A stretch of DNA of 64,000 nucleotides from Gigaspora rosea (Eukaryota > Glomeromycota > Glomeromycetes > Diversisporales > Gigasporaceae). A program made the translations under genes and the position numbers. The notes beneath the pieces were generated by a model. That model was not told the origin of the DNA. It did not search any database and was given only the letters and a program-made list of their open reading frames with translations. Location of the stretch: assembly GCA_003550325.1 (NCBI GenBank), contig QKWP01000845.1:13520-77519 (forward strand), read 5' to 3'. This document shows, piece after piece, positions 1 through 12,085 of the stretch. Each line of letters opens with the position of its first letter. Positions within the stretch are counted from its first letter, which is position 1.

Positions 1-286
1 TAGGGTTCCGCAATTTGATTTGATCTTCAAATATTTGAATCAAATATTTGATCAAATTCAAATTCAAATTTGACTATATTTGATTTAATCAAATTCAAAT
101 CTGGCCAAATTTGATTTGATTTGACAAATATTTGATTTGATTTGATAATTACTTTTAAAAATTCAAATTCAAATCAAATTCAAATCCAAATATTTGAATC
201 AAATCAAATTTAAATCAGGGTCAATTTGATTTGATCAAATTCAAATAGACCCAATATTTGATTTGATTTGAATTTGAGGAACCCTA
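1..286. repeat. AT-rich MITE with TAGGGTTCC inverted ends
   Basis: The segment opens with TAGGGTTCC and closes with GGAACCCTA, its reverse complement. The interior is made almost entirely of diverged CAAATTTGATTTGA words read in both orientations. TA at both outer ends fits a TA target duplication, but the left flank lies outside the window. There is no coding capacity. Confidence 0.6.
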
Positions 287-980
287 TTAGTTACTGTAAA
301 AAATTTTATTACAAACCTTTGCTCATTATTCTAGTAACATGCAGCATGTTAATATGGAATAATCCATTGTGATTGATATTATTAATGGCAAAAAGGTGAA
401 TTAGTTTGTATAAAATTATTGTAATTTCTATTGCGAATTTCTATAAAAAATTCTGTTAAAAACTTACCCAACAGATAATATATTTAATGTTGAGTTTGTG
501 CCAAAATTATTATGGCTTCTATCAAGAATTACTGTAAAAATTCTCATGTAGAACTTGCTTGTTATTCTATTAATTACAATATGTGGTTAGGATTGAGTTA
601 GTTCACATTGAAATTATTATTGTTTTATCATGAGTAACTGTTATAAATGTTACCATTCTGGCGATACACAGTATGTGACTCACTGATGCATGTTATTAAT
701 ATTATCCATATCTCAGTTAATTTCAAAGACACAATGTGTGCATATCGAATGGAAATCTATTTGTTAAATTTCAAAGATACAAAGTGTGTATAATAATTGA
801 AAGTTGATTTTTTTAAAAAAATAAATACAACTGATTATTAATTCATAATAATAGATCAATTACAAATTATAACAAATATATTATGGCATTAATATGCAAA
901 TATATTACAGATTTAAATAGTATCATCATAACTGATTTTATTTTAAATTTTCACACGGTCTGACCAGTGTTGAAAATCTT
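287..980. other. AT-rich noncoding stretch
   Basis: Unique-looking AT-rich sequence with stops in all frames. I see no gene, RNA or clear repeat here. Confidence 0.6.
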
Positions 981-1676
981 ATGTTCTCATGTTCTCATGA
1001 GAACATTACTTTTAATTTGAGAACATTTACAAAATTTAAAATGTTCTCTATTAAATTTTTTTGAGAACATTAAGTTTTAAAAATATATTCTCTTTATAAC
1101 TATATAAAGTAATAAAAATTATTTTATTATATAGAGGATTAAAATATTCTAGTTTATAAAGATATAATTGTTAGTTAGTTAAAGTAAAAAATAATTTAGT
1201 TATTCTCAAATTAAAAAAAATTTTGGATAATATAATTTATTGGTCTATTTATTCCAATTTTATAAAGTTTTTTAGTTTATTAAATTAGCTTTTTTTCTTT
1301 ATAATTTGTATATTTATTTTTTTTTCTTTATAAATATTTATATAAAATAGTATTTATTTTTATTTTTATAATCTAGTTAAATAAATAATATTTTATTATT
1401 TTATCATTAATAATTTTTAAATATATTAATTAAAAATAAAAATTAAAAAATAACAATAACTAAAAGAAGTATAAAGTATAAGCATGTGAGAGTGAATAAG
1501 AAAGAAAAAATAAGTATAAGAAAAAGAGAGTGAGAGTGATATGAAAGAGAAAGAAAGATAGAGAGAGAAAAAAAGAGAGAAAGAGAAAGAGAAAGAAAGA
1601 TAAATATTTCTATTTGAGAAAATAAAAAAATTTTTGAGAACATTAAATTAAAATAAATATGTTCTCATGAGAACAT
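981..1676. repeat. MITE with ATGTTCTCATGAGAACAT ends
   Basis: Both ends carry the palindromic word ATGTTCTCATGAGAACAT (981-1006 in expanded form and 1659-1676), followed inward by TTGAGAACATT in inverted orientation. The interior is A/T-rich and includes a purine tract of GAGAGAAA words around 1500-1605. The only reading frame here is a low-complexity product of that tract and is not a gene. Confidence 0.6.
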
Positions 1677-2484
1677 AAATTTCAAAACAGATTTCTGACT
1701 AAGGTTTTTGGGTATATCAAATCATAAATGGCTAAGTGCAACTGAATTTTTTTTTATTATTACATGAATAATAATATCAACGATGATAATGTTAACGATC
1801 TTCACTGTGTAATTTTTCTACGCTAGTCCTCAGTACAGAAATCACTGAACATTTTAGTTAAGATTAGCTAATTGCCGCAAACGGGAGCAGATTTGGAATT
1901 TTAGAGTTTCATGAACTTAAGTGCGCCATTTACACATGTACTGTGTTATCAGTTATAACTTTGTTAAAGATCGAAAAAAATTTATACAGAAAATTAAAAT
2001 TACATAGCGAATATATTTTCCGCCATCTAATCATAACGCATCATATATAATTAATAATCAGTTGCGTTCAGATTTGCATCATAAAGAGTGACCTACATGC
2101 GAATTCATATGCAAAAATCTTAACTCCTTCCAAAAATGAATAAATGGAAATCATTACTCCTACCAAAAAAGGATTTTGCGAAAATCACGACCAAAAAGTT
2201 GAACCAAACCATCCCTCTCACATTTCATGTTACACATTCATGTACTGGTAGAAAGAAAATTGAGCATAACACCGGTCGACTGGACCGAACTTTTTGCCAT
2301 AACAATTTTCTAATTAGAATTAGTTTCCATATCTATATCAAATGTGTAGAATAAAATCAGGTTATTCCTTGCCAAAACTTTAGTGATACTTAACTATTTA
2401 TTAACTCGGTTTGTCTTTGAGAAATTATAGCACGTTAGTACTTTCTTATATATGCCATTGAACATATCAGAAAATCCCGGGAAT
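1677..2484. other. Noncoding DNA; 2250-2460 has an inverted copy at 29480-29680
   Basis: No gene is visible. The part around 2290-2450 (words such as TTTGAGAAATTATAGCAC and CCTTGCCAAAA) recurs in reverse complement near 29480-29680, so the left gene copy is bracketed by a distant inverted repeat. Whether these are termini of one element or two independent repeat insertions cannot be told from the window. Confidence 0.5.
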
Positions 2485-3560
2485 AAAAAAATATTACAGT
2501 AAATGTAACTTGTGATATGGGTTGGCCCAATGATCAGGTCGATAGCGGGTCAACTTTCAGCCTGCATCTTTGTGGGGTGGTCCGGTCGATTAAAAAGTGT
2601 TAGAATGATTCCCTTATAAAGCAGATTTTAGGTCAACAATGCATGTGTTCATTAGTATCAACTTAGATATTAAATTTACAAACAATGAATGTAAGTACAG
2701 TCAGACCTCTTTCCCTAAATGCATAACCTCATTAAATGCATAATAATTATAACGGGTGTTACAACCGTATGAGAGACTTGGCTAACGTGAGGTCGAATTA
2801 GCTCAGGGTTGCAAGCATAGGTTATGCGGAATGGATGTTCATTAGGGGATTCGGAATAAATGATAATGGAATGTAAAAGGAATTCCTTGCTCTTTATTAT
2901 TTTTAACAGCTGTATTTATAAGTTTCAAAATATAGGTTTCAGACCAATATCAGTGGTTCTGAACCAACCTGGCTGGTCTCAAACCACTGTAGAGGGTTCG
3001 AAACCAAAATCCGTGGTTCGGAACCATCGTATGCGCTATGCCTTCAACAAAAAAGGATAATCACACAAACATGCTAACTAATATAGGGTAAATTATAATG
3101 ACAAAGAAAAATTATACAAATATTTCGTAACACGGGTTCTAATAAATAAATGCATATTCTTTATTATTCATTAATTGATTATTAAAATGTAAAAAAAACC
3201 TATCATTAGGCTTCTATACATAATATTTAAGTCTTACATGAATGCATGTGCTACAGCCCATGCCAAATATATGAAAAAAGGTTCGTGAATTTACATTTAA
3301 TTTCTAGTCCATTTTCGTACCAATACACCATGCAATTTGGCCCATGTCTATTGGATTAGTAAACTGCTACATAAGGCACATTCAATATATGTAATTTCAT
3401 GTCTAAATGGCATGGACATACAGACCAAACACAGACTGCCAGTCCGCTGTCAACTCAGTACACAAACATGCAAATTCTGACCGACCGGGACTGCCCTGAC
3501 CCATGCATTTACACTGTTTTTGCATGCCAACTTGGACCACTTTTCTTTAGGGTATATAAG
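2485..3560 (+). repeat. Dispersed repeat, copy 1, interrupted
   Basis: The sequence beginning GTAAATGTAACTTGTGAT and ending near CTTTAGGGTATATAAGCC is shared with 49190-49920 and, more distantly, with 27893-29150. It contains a pogo-type end (CAGTCAGACCTCT) near 2699. Relative to the 49.2-kb copy, about 380 bp at roughly 2754-3135 is extra. That insert begins TGTTAC, ends GTAACA and holds short GGTTCGAAACCA-like repeats. No gene is supported. Confidence 0.6.
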
Positions 3561-4637
3561 CCTAAATTAGAATTATAATTAACTTTTCTAACTTAGAACA
3601 ACTGGAATGGTATTTTTGTAGCTTTCGTGAAAGATTATATTAGTATTGATAAGAATTTTATTAATAATATATTTTTTTTATTTGATTCCAAGCAATAAAT
3701 TAAGAATAGAACCGATTTCTTATAAGCTATTCCAATATGCAAATTGTTTGGCCAGATTCGAGAAATTGAAAGATTTAGGTTGGGCCAAATGAATAATTTT
3801 GGATACTGAGAATTTATTTGTTTTAAGAATATGTAGAAGTTTAAAAGATACAGTATCTGATTTCAAATATAATAAGTAATGAATTAATTTCAAAACGAGT
3901 GATATAAATTCTATTATTTAAAACATATTTTACTTAAAAGATAAATATACCGGTAAATTAAAAGAAATTATTTTTATCATAAACCTACGCCTATTTAATT
4001 TTTTGATTCAGAATTTAAAAAAGAAAATAAGAACTTTTAATCTTCTACTTATTTTCGAATAAGTTAATTCTGAGACACATTTTTTTATTTAAAATTTTTA
4101 ATCAAAAAATTAAATAGGCATATCCAGAAATAAAATTATCCCTTCTTATATACTTTAAAAAAATATAATTTATAGATCGCTTACTTTCTACTGCTCAAAT
4201 TCAGAGTTTCAAATCCATATATTATATAATTCAATTTTTTAATATTTTACCTATATTTAAAACATCCATAATTTCTTAATTTTAAACTTATTTATATGTA
4301 TTTGTTATAAAATATTTCTATGACAAGCTACAAATTATTAGTATTCTTGTTTTTAAATTATATATTTAGTTAATAAATCTTTAAATTTATTAAAAGCTAA
4401 AAACTAGTAATACGTATGATAAGAAAGATAATAATAATAATAAAAATAGTATAAGATAGATAATACTTTAACTATTATAAAATTTTTAAACTTGTTATTT
4501 TAACTATTATAAAATTTTGTAAGCTTGTTATTTAAAGAAATTAAATTATTCTAATTATTTAAAACAAATAATAGACTGCCTTTCATGCTTGGTAATTTAG
4601 CATGTATATATAACATATAACGTGTTATATAAATATA
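3561..4637. other. 3' flank of the left micro-exon gene
   Basis: AT-rich noncoding DNA collinear with 49920-50193 plus 51195-51931 beside the right gene copy. The alignment is interrupted only by the 1-kb transposon in the right copy, so this flank was part of the duplicated segment. No gene is seen. Confidence 0.7.
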
Positions 4638-4801
4638 TTAGAGGGTCTGACTATAATTTACAATATATATAAGAAATACTTAACAAATCATATATAATCA
4701 TTTATAAATAAAAACATTACTCACGTTCTTAAATATGCAAAAACATGTTATAAAAATAAATTAGAAAATAGAAATTTACAAATGAGTTCAAAATAAAACT
4801 A

Positions 4802-4972
4802 CAGTCAGCCTTCCTAAATGCATCCCCTAAGTGCATGACCTCCTTAAATGCATATTCTTTTCTGGCCCAAATATATACTAAACTCCCATAAATGCATTTT
4901 TATTATTGTTCTCTAAATGCATGCCCTTAAAAAATTTGGTCCCAATAATAAGCATTTATGGAGGGTTGACTG
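4802..4972. mobile_element. pogo/Tigger-like MITE in an intron
   Basis: The ends are CAGTCAGCCTTCCTAAATGCAT and its inverted partner ATGCATTTATGGAGGGTTGACTG-like sequence, with TA on both sides. TA duplication and CAGTC ends are typical of the pogo branch of Tc1/mariner elements. It sits in the intron between micro-exons 4991 and 4725. The same insertion exists in the right gene copy (52095-52412), so it predates the duplication. Confidence 0.75.
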
Positions 4973-6095
4973 TAATAAATTTATACTTACGGACTAATAA
5001 TATAGAAAAATATATAAGAAATATAATTTAATAATTATAAATAATTTTTAAAATAAAAATACTTACTTGCTAGAAATTTAAATTATAAAAATATATATAA
5101 TTAAATTATAAAAATAAATTATAAGAGAGAATTTTGAGTCAGAAAAGAAAATTATAGAAATAATAAACCTTATACTTACGCACTAATGATGCAATAAAAA
5201 ATATATATAAGAAATATAAATTGTGAATTATTATAGTTTTAAAATAAAGATACTTATGTTCTAAAATTCAAAAATATGAATCGTATTATCGGATAAATTA
5301 TAAAAAAAAAACAATTTAATGCTATAAAAAAATAAAATAAAATAAAGTCTATACTTACGCACTAATAATATAATAAAAATATATGCATAAAAATATTTTA
5401 TATATTACAACTAGGATAAAAGATAATGCTGAGGGAGTTGTTTGTGTTATAAAATTATACTAGCACAGTCAGAGGTGCTTATGTGCCATCTATTTTTTTT
5501 TAAGTAGGGCTAAAAGTACATAGTGAGTGTTTATTATTATAACCTTTTATATTATTTAATTAGGTTATGGTACAATTTATTGAAAGTTATTTACATGTAA
5601 ACTTACTTTCTTGATACTGTCTACAGCACAATTTTTTAGTATGATATATATTCGACGTTACTGTTTTTAACAACCATTTCCTTAGACACGACATTTTCCC
5701 AATAATTATTTCTTTGATACACTAATTCTAAAATAGCCAAGATTAAAGCTAAATTGGGCTAATTTTATGCCGAGAAAATGAATGATTGTTATGAAAATGT
5801 CTTGTCTGAGAAAAGTATTGTCAAAAAAATGAAAAATGTAACGTTGAATATAAGTCTCATCTGAAAAAATGTGCTATAGATGAAATAGCATGAATAGCAT
5901 GTCAGCATTACTTTCGTTACTCAAGACGGTATTTCAAGAGAGCCAACTTCTATCAGGAAATTGACCATCAATTTGTCAGGTGTTGCACAAAGTACACATA
6001 TACATATGTACTGTATGTACATATGTACAGTGTGTACAGGGTGTAGAAGTTCTATATTGTATCTTGTTTATGAATATACTTTACTGTACATAAAT

Positions 6096-6416
6096 TTAAG
6101 TATACTCCATTATATATTCGTACAATACATAATATGATTGCCTAGTCAGAAGTTGGAGTATGTGTTTGTCGAGATGGCTATTATTGTCACTGGTTGGATA
6201 TCTGCGTCTATGGAACATGTCTGATGACTGACTATCTGAGTGAATGGTAGCTGCACGCTCTGCAGTCATAATTTGTTGTGTTACTTGCTTGGAAGCTGCA
6301 CTGCAATATTCGTCCAGATAGCAGGCGCTTTGTGGCCGTATTACCATTGGGCTTGATAGTAGTATGTCATGTTCTGGAGTGTCCAAAGATCGAAATAAGG
6401 GTCCTTTTTGCTCCAT
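6096..6416 (-). CDS. Unrecognised 106-residue reading frame
   Basis: An uninterrupted frame begins MEQKGPLFRSLDTPEHD and ends LLTRQSYYVLYEYIMEYT. It has mixed, non-low-complexity composition, no signal peptide, no membrane segment and no motif I recognise. It lies just downstream, in minus-strand order, of the Sel1-repeat remains and may be a C-terminal piece of that broken gene or a chance frame. No function is proposed. Confidence 0.25.
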   Translation of the reverse strand: MEQKGPLFRSLDTPEHDILLSSPMVIRPQSACYLDEYCSAASKQVTQQIMTAERAATIHSDSQSSDMFHRRRYPTSDNNSHLDKHILQLLTRQSYYVLYEYIMEYT

Positions 6417-6424
6417 TCATAAAA

Positions 6425-7345
6425 TTTATCTTTATTTTCTTATGGCAGTTTTCCTAATTCCCATGGAATTACCTGCCTCAGCAGGCTTCAGATAATATGT
6501 AAACGCCTTATGCTTATCAAATCAAATTCCTAAATAATAACAATAACCAACTTGATACATTCCGTTAGGATTATACATGTCTGCCAATTTTTGGTAATAT
6601 GTGAATGACTTGTTTTCATTCTTTTCAACCCTATTCCATATTCGTAACAATAACCAAGACAAATGATTCCTTCAGCATGCCACATATTAGTAAATTTTCG
6701 AACTGAGCGAATGCTCCTTTTCAGCGTTAATCCGTGAAGATAAAATTATCCTGATTCATAAGTATCATCAACATACATGGATCCTTTTCATTGATTTTGC
6801 CGAAAGTTTTGATGCCACATTCGTCACTTATATCAATTTGTTCATAACTTTCAATGATTTTTTATATTTTCACATCGGCAAATAGGCTTCTGCTCGATAT
6901 CTTAGTCCAATTTGGTGTTTGGTTCAATATCAAGCAATTTTGTCAGATCATTAATTGCTTCCTTAAATCCTTACATTAGATAATAGGCTTCTCCTCGATA
7001 TCTTAGTGCAAATTCGCTGTTTGGTTCAATATCAAGCAATTTTGTAATGCTTCCTTATATCTTTCCATAATAAAATTAAATTTTACTCGAAATTTAAGAG
7101 CAGAATCTTGTTTGATTTTCAGCGAATTTTCTAATTCTTCAAGTGTATTTGCATTCATCTTATTCCTACACATATTAAATACTTCGATCCTTTCTTTTTT
7201 TCAATAATTTATCAACATCATCACTGGGTTTATTACCAAGCAATTTCAAATTTCATTAGATCGATAACTGTGTCCTTATATCTTTTCGTTAGATAATAGG
7301 CTTCTCCTCGATATCTTAGTGCAAATTTATTGTTTTGTTCAATAT
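6425..7345 (-). pseudogene. Broken Sel1-like and TPR repeat gene, main part
   Basis: Read on the minus strand, 6425-6760 gives Sel1-like repeat fragments such as GIICLGYCYEYGIG, YQVGYCYYLGI and KPAEAGNSMG. The stretch 6870-7345 gives tetratricopeptide units such as RYKDAIIDLTKLL followed by DIEPNN and LRYRGEAYYL. These are helix-turn-helix protein-interaction repeats. Such Sel1/TPR proteins, often fused to kinases, are expanded in arbuscular mycorrhizal fungi. Stops and frame changes separate the units, so this is a fossil of a host gene. Further TPR units lie beyond MITE insertions at 8955-9215 and 10335-10620. Confidence 0.7.
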
Positions 7346-7404
7346 AAAGAATGGCGACATAATTAGCTAATTATTACAATTATATTTGTTGCATATCTTA
7401 TTAC

Positions 7405-7625
7405 ATGGGGTTTTTTAAACCCTTAATTGTAATAATATTTATTACATGTAATAATGTAATAATATTATTACATGTAATAATATTATTACATGGAATAATA
7501 TTATTACATGTAATAATATTATTATATATAATATTATCACATGTAATATTATTTATTACATGTAATAATGTAATAATATTATTATATATATAGTTATTTA
7601 TTATATGTAATAATATTGTCTATAC
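7405..7625. repeat. ATTACATGTAATAAT tandem palindromic tract
   Basis: Repeated ATTACATGTAATAAT and ATATTATTACATG words form a self-complementary low-complexity tract. A related tract lies at 8745-8945. The two flank a pair of inverted MITEs and probably form the outer ends of one foldback insertion in the TPR gene. The reading frame through it is an artefact. Confidence 0.6.
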
Positions 7626-8180
7626 AATAATTATAAAATGTACCTATAGTGTTGAATACCATATATAATTTTTACTAATAAAATTAGTGTTAGAGTGCAT
7701 TTTTAGGATAAAGAGGTGTTATATATACTATAATATAAATTATATATAAGGTTCCAATTTTATATTCATAAGGTTTTTAGAGGGTCTGAACATTTTTATA
7801 TAGAGTACCCGATCCTATTTACTTAGTACATTTTTGAGAAATAGTACTTATAGTATTCAACACCATAAATGCATTTTAGTAAACTTGTATCTATATACAG
7901 TATTAATCTATTTTATTATATAATAATATATTTTATTAAATATAATTAATTCCTTTAGATTTTTTTAATTTTAAATTAAAAATAACTAATTGATTATAAT
8001 ATATTAGTTCTTGTTTTATTTATATAATATAATTTTAAATTAATTATATATTAGTTTTATTTGTTTTATTTATGTAATATAATTTTAAATTAATTGTATT
8101 TATTAACTTTATTTTTTTATATCTGTTAAAGTATATTATATATTTAAATAAACATTATAATTTTATCTTGGTTTAGAAAA
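7626..8180. other. AT-rich noncoding filler
   Basis: AT-rich sequence with short TTTATTTATATAATATAATTT repetitions. No gene seen. Confidence 0.5.
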
Positions 8181-8440
8181 TTACTACTTATTGCCAGTGG
8201 TGATCATCACCAGTGATTAATAAAAATTTAATAAAAAGTCTTTTGCCGAAATAAAATTAAAATTTGATTGATTTTAGGGTTAGGGTAAGAACTGGGATGG
8301 GGCAGGGGGTATAGTTTATACCAAAATTTTACAAGAAATTTTTTTTGTTAGAGCCTCAAAGGTGATTTCATAGACAAAATTTAAAGATACAAAATATACA
8401 TTGGTGATGATCACCACTGGCGATAAATAGCAAACTTCCT
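8181..8440. mobile_element. MITE with GCCAGTGGTGATCATCACC ends, copy 1
   Basis: It begins TTACTACTTATTGCCAGTGGTGATCATCACC and closes with the inverted word GGTGATGATCACCACTGGC. It contains GGGTTAGGGTAAGAACTGGGATGGGGC. A second copy lies immediately downstream in opposite orientation (8471-8728). No coding capacity. Confidence 0.75.
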
Positions 8441-8470
8441 TGGTTTATTACTATATTATAATTATATAGA

Positions 8471-8728
8471 AGTTTGCTATTTATCACCAGTGGTGATCAT
8501 CACCAATGTATATTTTATATCTTTAAATTTTGTCTATGAAATCACCTTTGAGGCTCTAAAAAAAAAATTTCTCATAAAATTTTGGTATAAACTATACCCC
8601 CTGCCCCATACCAGTTCTTACCCTAACCCTAAAATTAATCAAATTTTAAATTTTATTTCGGCAAAAAGCTTTTTATTAATTTTTGTTAATCACTGGTGAT
8701 GATCACCACTGGCAATAAGTAGTAATTT
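8471..8728. mobile_element. MITE with GCCAGTGGTGATCATCACC ends, copy 2, inverted
   Basis: This is the near-exact reverse complement of 8181-8440, separated from it by about 30 bp of AT DNA. The pair could fold into a hairpin of roughly 250-bp arms. The short frame across this copy is not a gene. Confidence 0.75.
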
Positions 8729-8744
8729 TCAATTATATAATATA

Positions 8745-8945
8745 ATAATAATTATTACATAATAAAAACTTATTATTACTTGTAATAATAATTATTACTT
8801 GTAAAAATAATTATTACTTGTAATAATAATTATTACTTATAATAATAATTATTACATATTACATGTAATAATATTTATTACATGTAATAAATATTATTAC
8901 AATTACTACTTTTTGTAATAAATAATTATTACATTATTACATCTT
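8745..8945. repeat. ATTACTTGTAATAATAATT tandem tract
   Basis: A run of ATTACTTGTAATAAT words, the counterpart of 7405-7625 on the other side of the MITE pair. Confidence 0.6.
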
Positions 8946-8954
8946 GCAGTTTGA

Positions 8955-9215
8955 ATTATGGCGCCATTCATTAGTTCAATATCAATCAATTTTGTTAGAT
9001 CAACAATTGCACCTTCATATCTTTTCATGATAAAATTAAATTTTTACTCGAAATTTAAGTGCACTATCTTGTTTATTTCCAGTAAATCTTCTAAATCTTC
9101 AAGTATATATGTATTTGACACATTATTGCAAATATTAAATGCTTTGATCAATATTTTTTTTTGATGATTCGTCCATGTACATCACTGGGTTCAATACCAA
9201 GCAATTTTGCTAGCT
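8955..9215 (-). pseudogene. TPR gene fragment
   Basis: The minus strand carries further decayed TPR-type units (for example matches to KRYEGAIVDLTKLI and LLGIEPSD-like words), continuing the gene begun at 6425-7345. It is separated from that gene by the inserted MITE pair. Confidence 0.5.
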
Positions 9216-9225
9216 TCCTTCGTTA

Positions 9226-10325
9226 GATGTAGGATGCGGGATGGGTCGGGTTGACCCGTAATTTCGCGGGTCGGGTCGGGTCCAAATTACAGACCTGTTA
9301 TAAATCAGGTCGGGTCTATTAAAGTATTGGGTCGGGTTTGGGTTTCTGTTCATTGATCCGTAAAACCTGATCAAACCCGATATAATTTTAAAAAAATAGG
9401 TAGCTGCGCGATGCAGTCATGCTAAAACCAGGAACATTATACATATAAGTACATCTTAAAATTAAAAGTTTTTTTAAATAGAATATATTATTTACATTAT
9501 ACTGTGTAAAAACGAGCATCTTCGGATCTTTCGCCTGCCAAATAAACCATTAAAAAAAATTAAAATATTAAAAAAAAAAATAAAAGCGAATAAAATGAAG
9601 TAAATATATGCTCGCCTAAATATTAAATGCTAGCCAAATTTTCAGAATACATTCGAATATTTCATATATATTTTAATAACTTTTGCATTCACCGCATAGA
9701 AACATCCACATTTGTTTTCAGCAACGGCAGGAATCTGGTCGGGTGTTTTGTCTAACCCAAATCTAATAAGAAGATAATTTTCTTTCAGAAAAATATAAAT
9801 TTATCTTTTTACAGGTTTTTCATAACCGCCATGCTTAGCATGATGGGTAACACAGATTATTTCGCAAAATTTTCGACATAACAAACTTGATCCCCAAGTT
9901 ATTCCTATCTTATTTAGGCATGTGCAGTTCTTCTGTAACGCCAATACAAAGAACCTTAACTGTTAAAGGATTACTAATACATTTAACAGTTAAGGTTCTT
10001 GTAACAAAAGAACTGCACATGCCTAAAACAAGATAGAAATAACTTGGGAATCAAGTTTGTTATGTCAAAAATTTTGCGAAATAATCTGTGCTACACATCA
10101 TGGCGGTCAAAGTATAATGTTCCTGGTTTTAGTGCGACTGCCTCGCGCAGTACTCTAATTAAAATAATAATCATAGTAATTAGTTACTGTCTAGTTATTT
10201 TTCACCCAACCTTGAATGTGAGCATAAAAATGATCAGGTTGGACGGGTCAGAACGGGTTGGGTCGGGTATGGGTCGGGTTTTAATCAGGTTCGGGTCTGG
10301 TTTGAAAGAAACTATCCTATCCTAT
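9226..10325. mobile_element. Element with GGGTCGGGT-rich ends
   Basis: The two ends are unusually GC-rich for this window and made of GGGTCGGGTT words: 9230-9360, with the counterpart 10235-10310. The middle is AT-rich and contains a long palindrome (9824-10107). It interrupts the TPR gene. The same terminal style occurs in the element at 40252-42835, so they may be one family. Confidence 0.55.
9824..10107. repeat. Near-perfect long palindrome
   Basis: The left arm runs from ACCGCCATGCTTAGCATGATG and the right arm ends CATCATGGCGG. About 130 bp of each arm are complementary, including GGCATGTGCAGTTCTT and GTTAAGGTTCTT blocks. It is a foldback MITE nested in the GGGTCGGGT-ended element. Confidence 0.75.
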
Positions 10326-10334
10326 ACCCTAGTT

Positions 10335-10620
10335 AGATGATATGCTTATCCTAGATATCTTAGTGTAAATTTGTTGTTTGGTCCAATATCAATCAATTTC
10401 GTTAGATCAAAATAATAGCATCTTCATATTTTCTATTAGATAATAGGCTTTTGCTCGGTATAAGTGCCAATTTGTTGTTTGGTTCAATATTAAACAATTT
10501 CGTTAGATCAATAATTGCATCTCCATAAATTATCCTCGAAATTTAAGAGCATTAGTATCTTGATTGATTTTCACTGAATTTTCTAAATCTTCAATTGTAT
10601 ATATCTTTATCGTATTAATG
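10335..10620 (-). pseudogene. TPR gene fragment, upstream part
   Basis: Minus-strand words matching the TPR unit (region around ATATCGAG...TTATCTAA, with LTKLLDIEPN-like coding) recur here twice with stops. This is the 5'-most recognisable part of the broken Sel1/TPR gene. Confidence 0.5.
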
Positions 10621-11479
10621 CACATATAAAATGCTTTGATCCATTTTGTTTTCAATAATTCATCACCTATATCATTACTAGTAGTCTCTGTAAATTTAAA
10701 TTTCTATTACCAAAATTCCTTTTCTATAGATCCACCTTGTGACCTCAATTCAGCACAAGGATATAAGGTTTCATTTAAATTTTCTGAATACAATACCATC
10801 ATCTGCGTGATACACCAGGAGCCATCTTCTTATCCAGGCATTCTAATTAAATCAACCTCATTTTTGCAAAATCCAATTCCAATAATTTTGTTTTTCCTTC
10901 GTCTATAATGTCAACTTCAAAATAAAAGAACTTGTATTGCAGAGAAATTGGATGATTTGCTTGTATCATGGTAATATTTTTATTGCTTTTACCCAAACCT
11001 TCATAATTCTGCTTGAACCTTACTTAAAATTTCTAGTTTGAATTTTCTGAACTCAATAGTATAATAATTACATTTAAAGTTTAGGTATTGAAATTTATAA
11101 TTCGTGACTTAGAAAGATGAATTAAACAACAAAAGGGATTGTCTATATTTCAAAATTTTAATAAAGCTTGATTAGTTGTAATTTCAAAAATTTAATAGCA
11201 ATAGCAACACGTTCTACCATTAATCTTCAGCTATATCTTGTTGGGAGTCGAGTAAATGCTCACTTAGTCAGCAAGCCAATGAATGCTATCAGCGTGAACT
11301 GAATCTTAAACCCAGGTTCGTTATGCGCCTCAGATATGGTTTTGTCATATAAGGTCTGTTTGTTTTGGTAAAATGTCCTTGGAGAAAAACTGCACCATGT
11401 ATAGCCGTAATAGACTATTTTGTTTTTTTCAAATCGTGTGTAATCATGTTTCCGAGAAATTTGGAGCTTCTTTTTTGAT
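10621..11479. other. No supported gene
   Basis: AT-rich DNA with two short open frames (10636-10908 plus, 11260-11496 minus) that show no recognisable domain. It may include remains of the TPR gene's N-terminal domain. Confidence 0.4.
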
Positions 11480-12085
11480 TTGTGCAGGTGATTCATCGCA
11501 TCTATATTCCTTATGCAATGAGTTTCACCTCATTGATTTTATGCCAATGCATTCCTTGGTTCAATTCCTAATGATTTATTTGATTTGCAAGAAATCCATC
11601 ATACGCATTTATTCATCATGTGATAAGTTTCAACATGTTGACTTAATGCTAATGCCTCAATTTAGTTCAATTCTAATGGCTATATAATCCGCAAGTGATT
11701 CTTATATACTATCTAACTTGCCTTTTTTTTTAATCTGCATTTAATTCTTCATTATTACACGTATATTGTGCGATAAGTTGATGCATCATATAACAATTTT
11801 TTTTTTTGATCATTCATTTAAATCTGTAAGTGATACTTCAAGTTTGTCCATTATGCATTGCATTGCACCATATTGGCTTAATGTCCATACATTCTTGGGT
11901 TTGATCTCTAGTGATTGCTTAAGTATATTGTGCAATAGGTTTGATGTGTCATATGACGTTCCTTTTTTTTTTAATAATTCATTCAAATCTGCAAGTAATA
12001 CTTAAATTTTATTATGTGTTGCATTGCACCATGTTGATTTAATGCCATATGTTCTTGGGTTTGATATCTAGTGATTTATTAAGCC
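11480..12085. repeat. Degenerate tandem repeat of about 150-190 bp
   Basis: Phrases such as CACCATGTTGATTTAATGCCATATGTTCTTGGGTTTGAT, in shorter variants, recur three to four times with GCAAGTGATACTT between. The short plus-strand frames here (11373-11687, 11766-12005) are products of the repetition. It could be a decayed repeat-protein gene, but no frame is convincing. Confidence 0.45.

Noticed and set aside
1443-1643. 66-residue minus-strand frame rich in Ser, Leu and Phe
   Set aside because: Produced by a purine-rich simple repeat inside a MITE.
7405-7593. 62-residue Ile/Leu-rich frame
   Set aside because: Translation of ATTACATGTAATAAT repeats.
8280-8630. TTAGGG/CCCTAA-like words as telomeric sequence (also near 22160 and 62510)
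   Set aside because: Only one to three units each, embedded inside MITEs; not an array.
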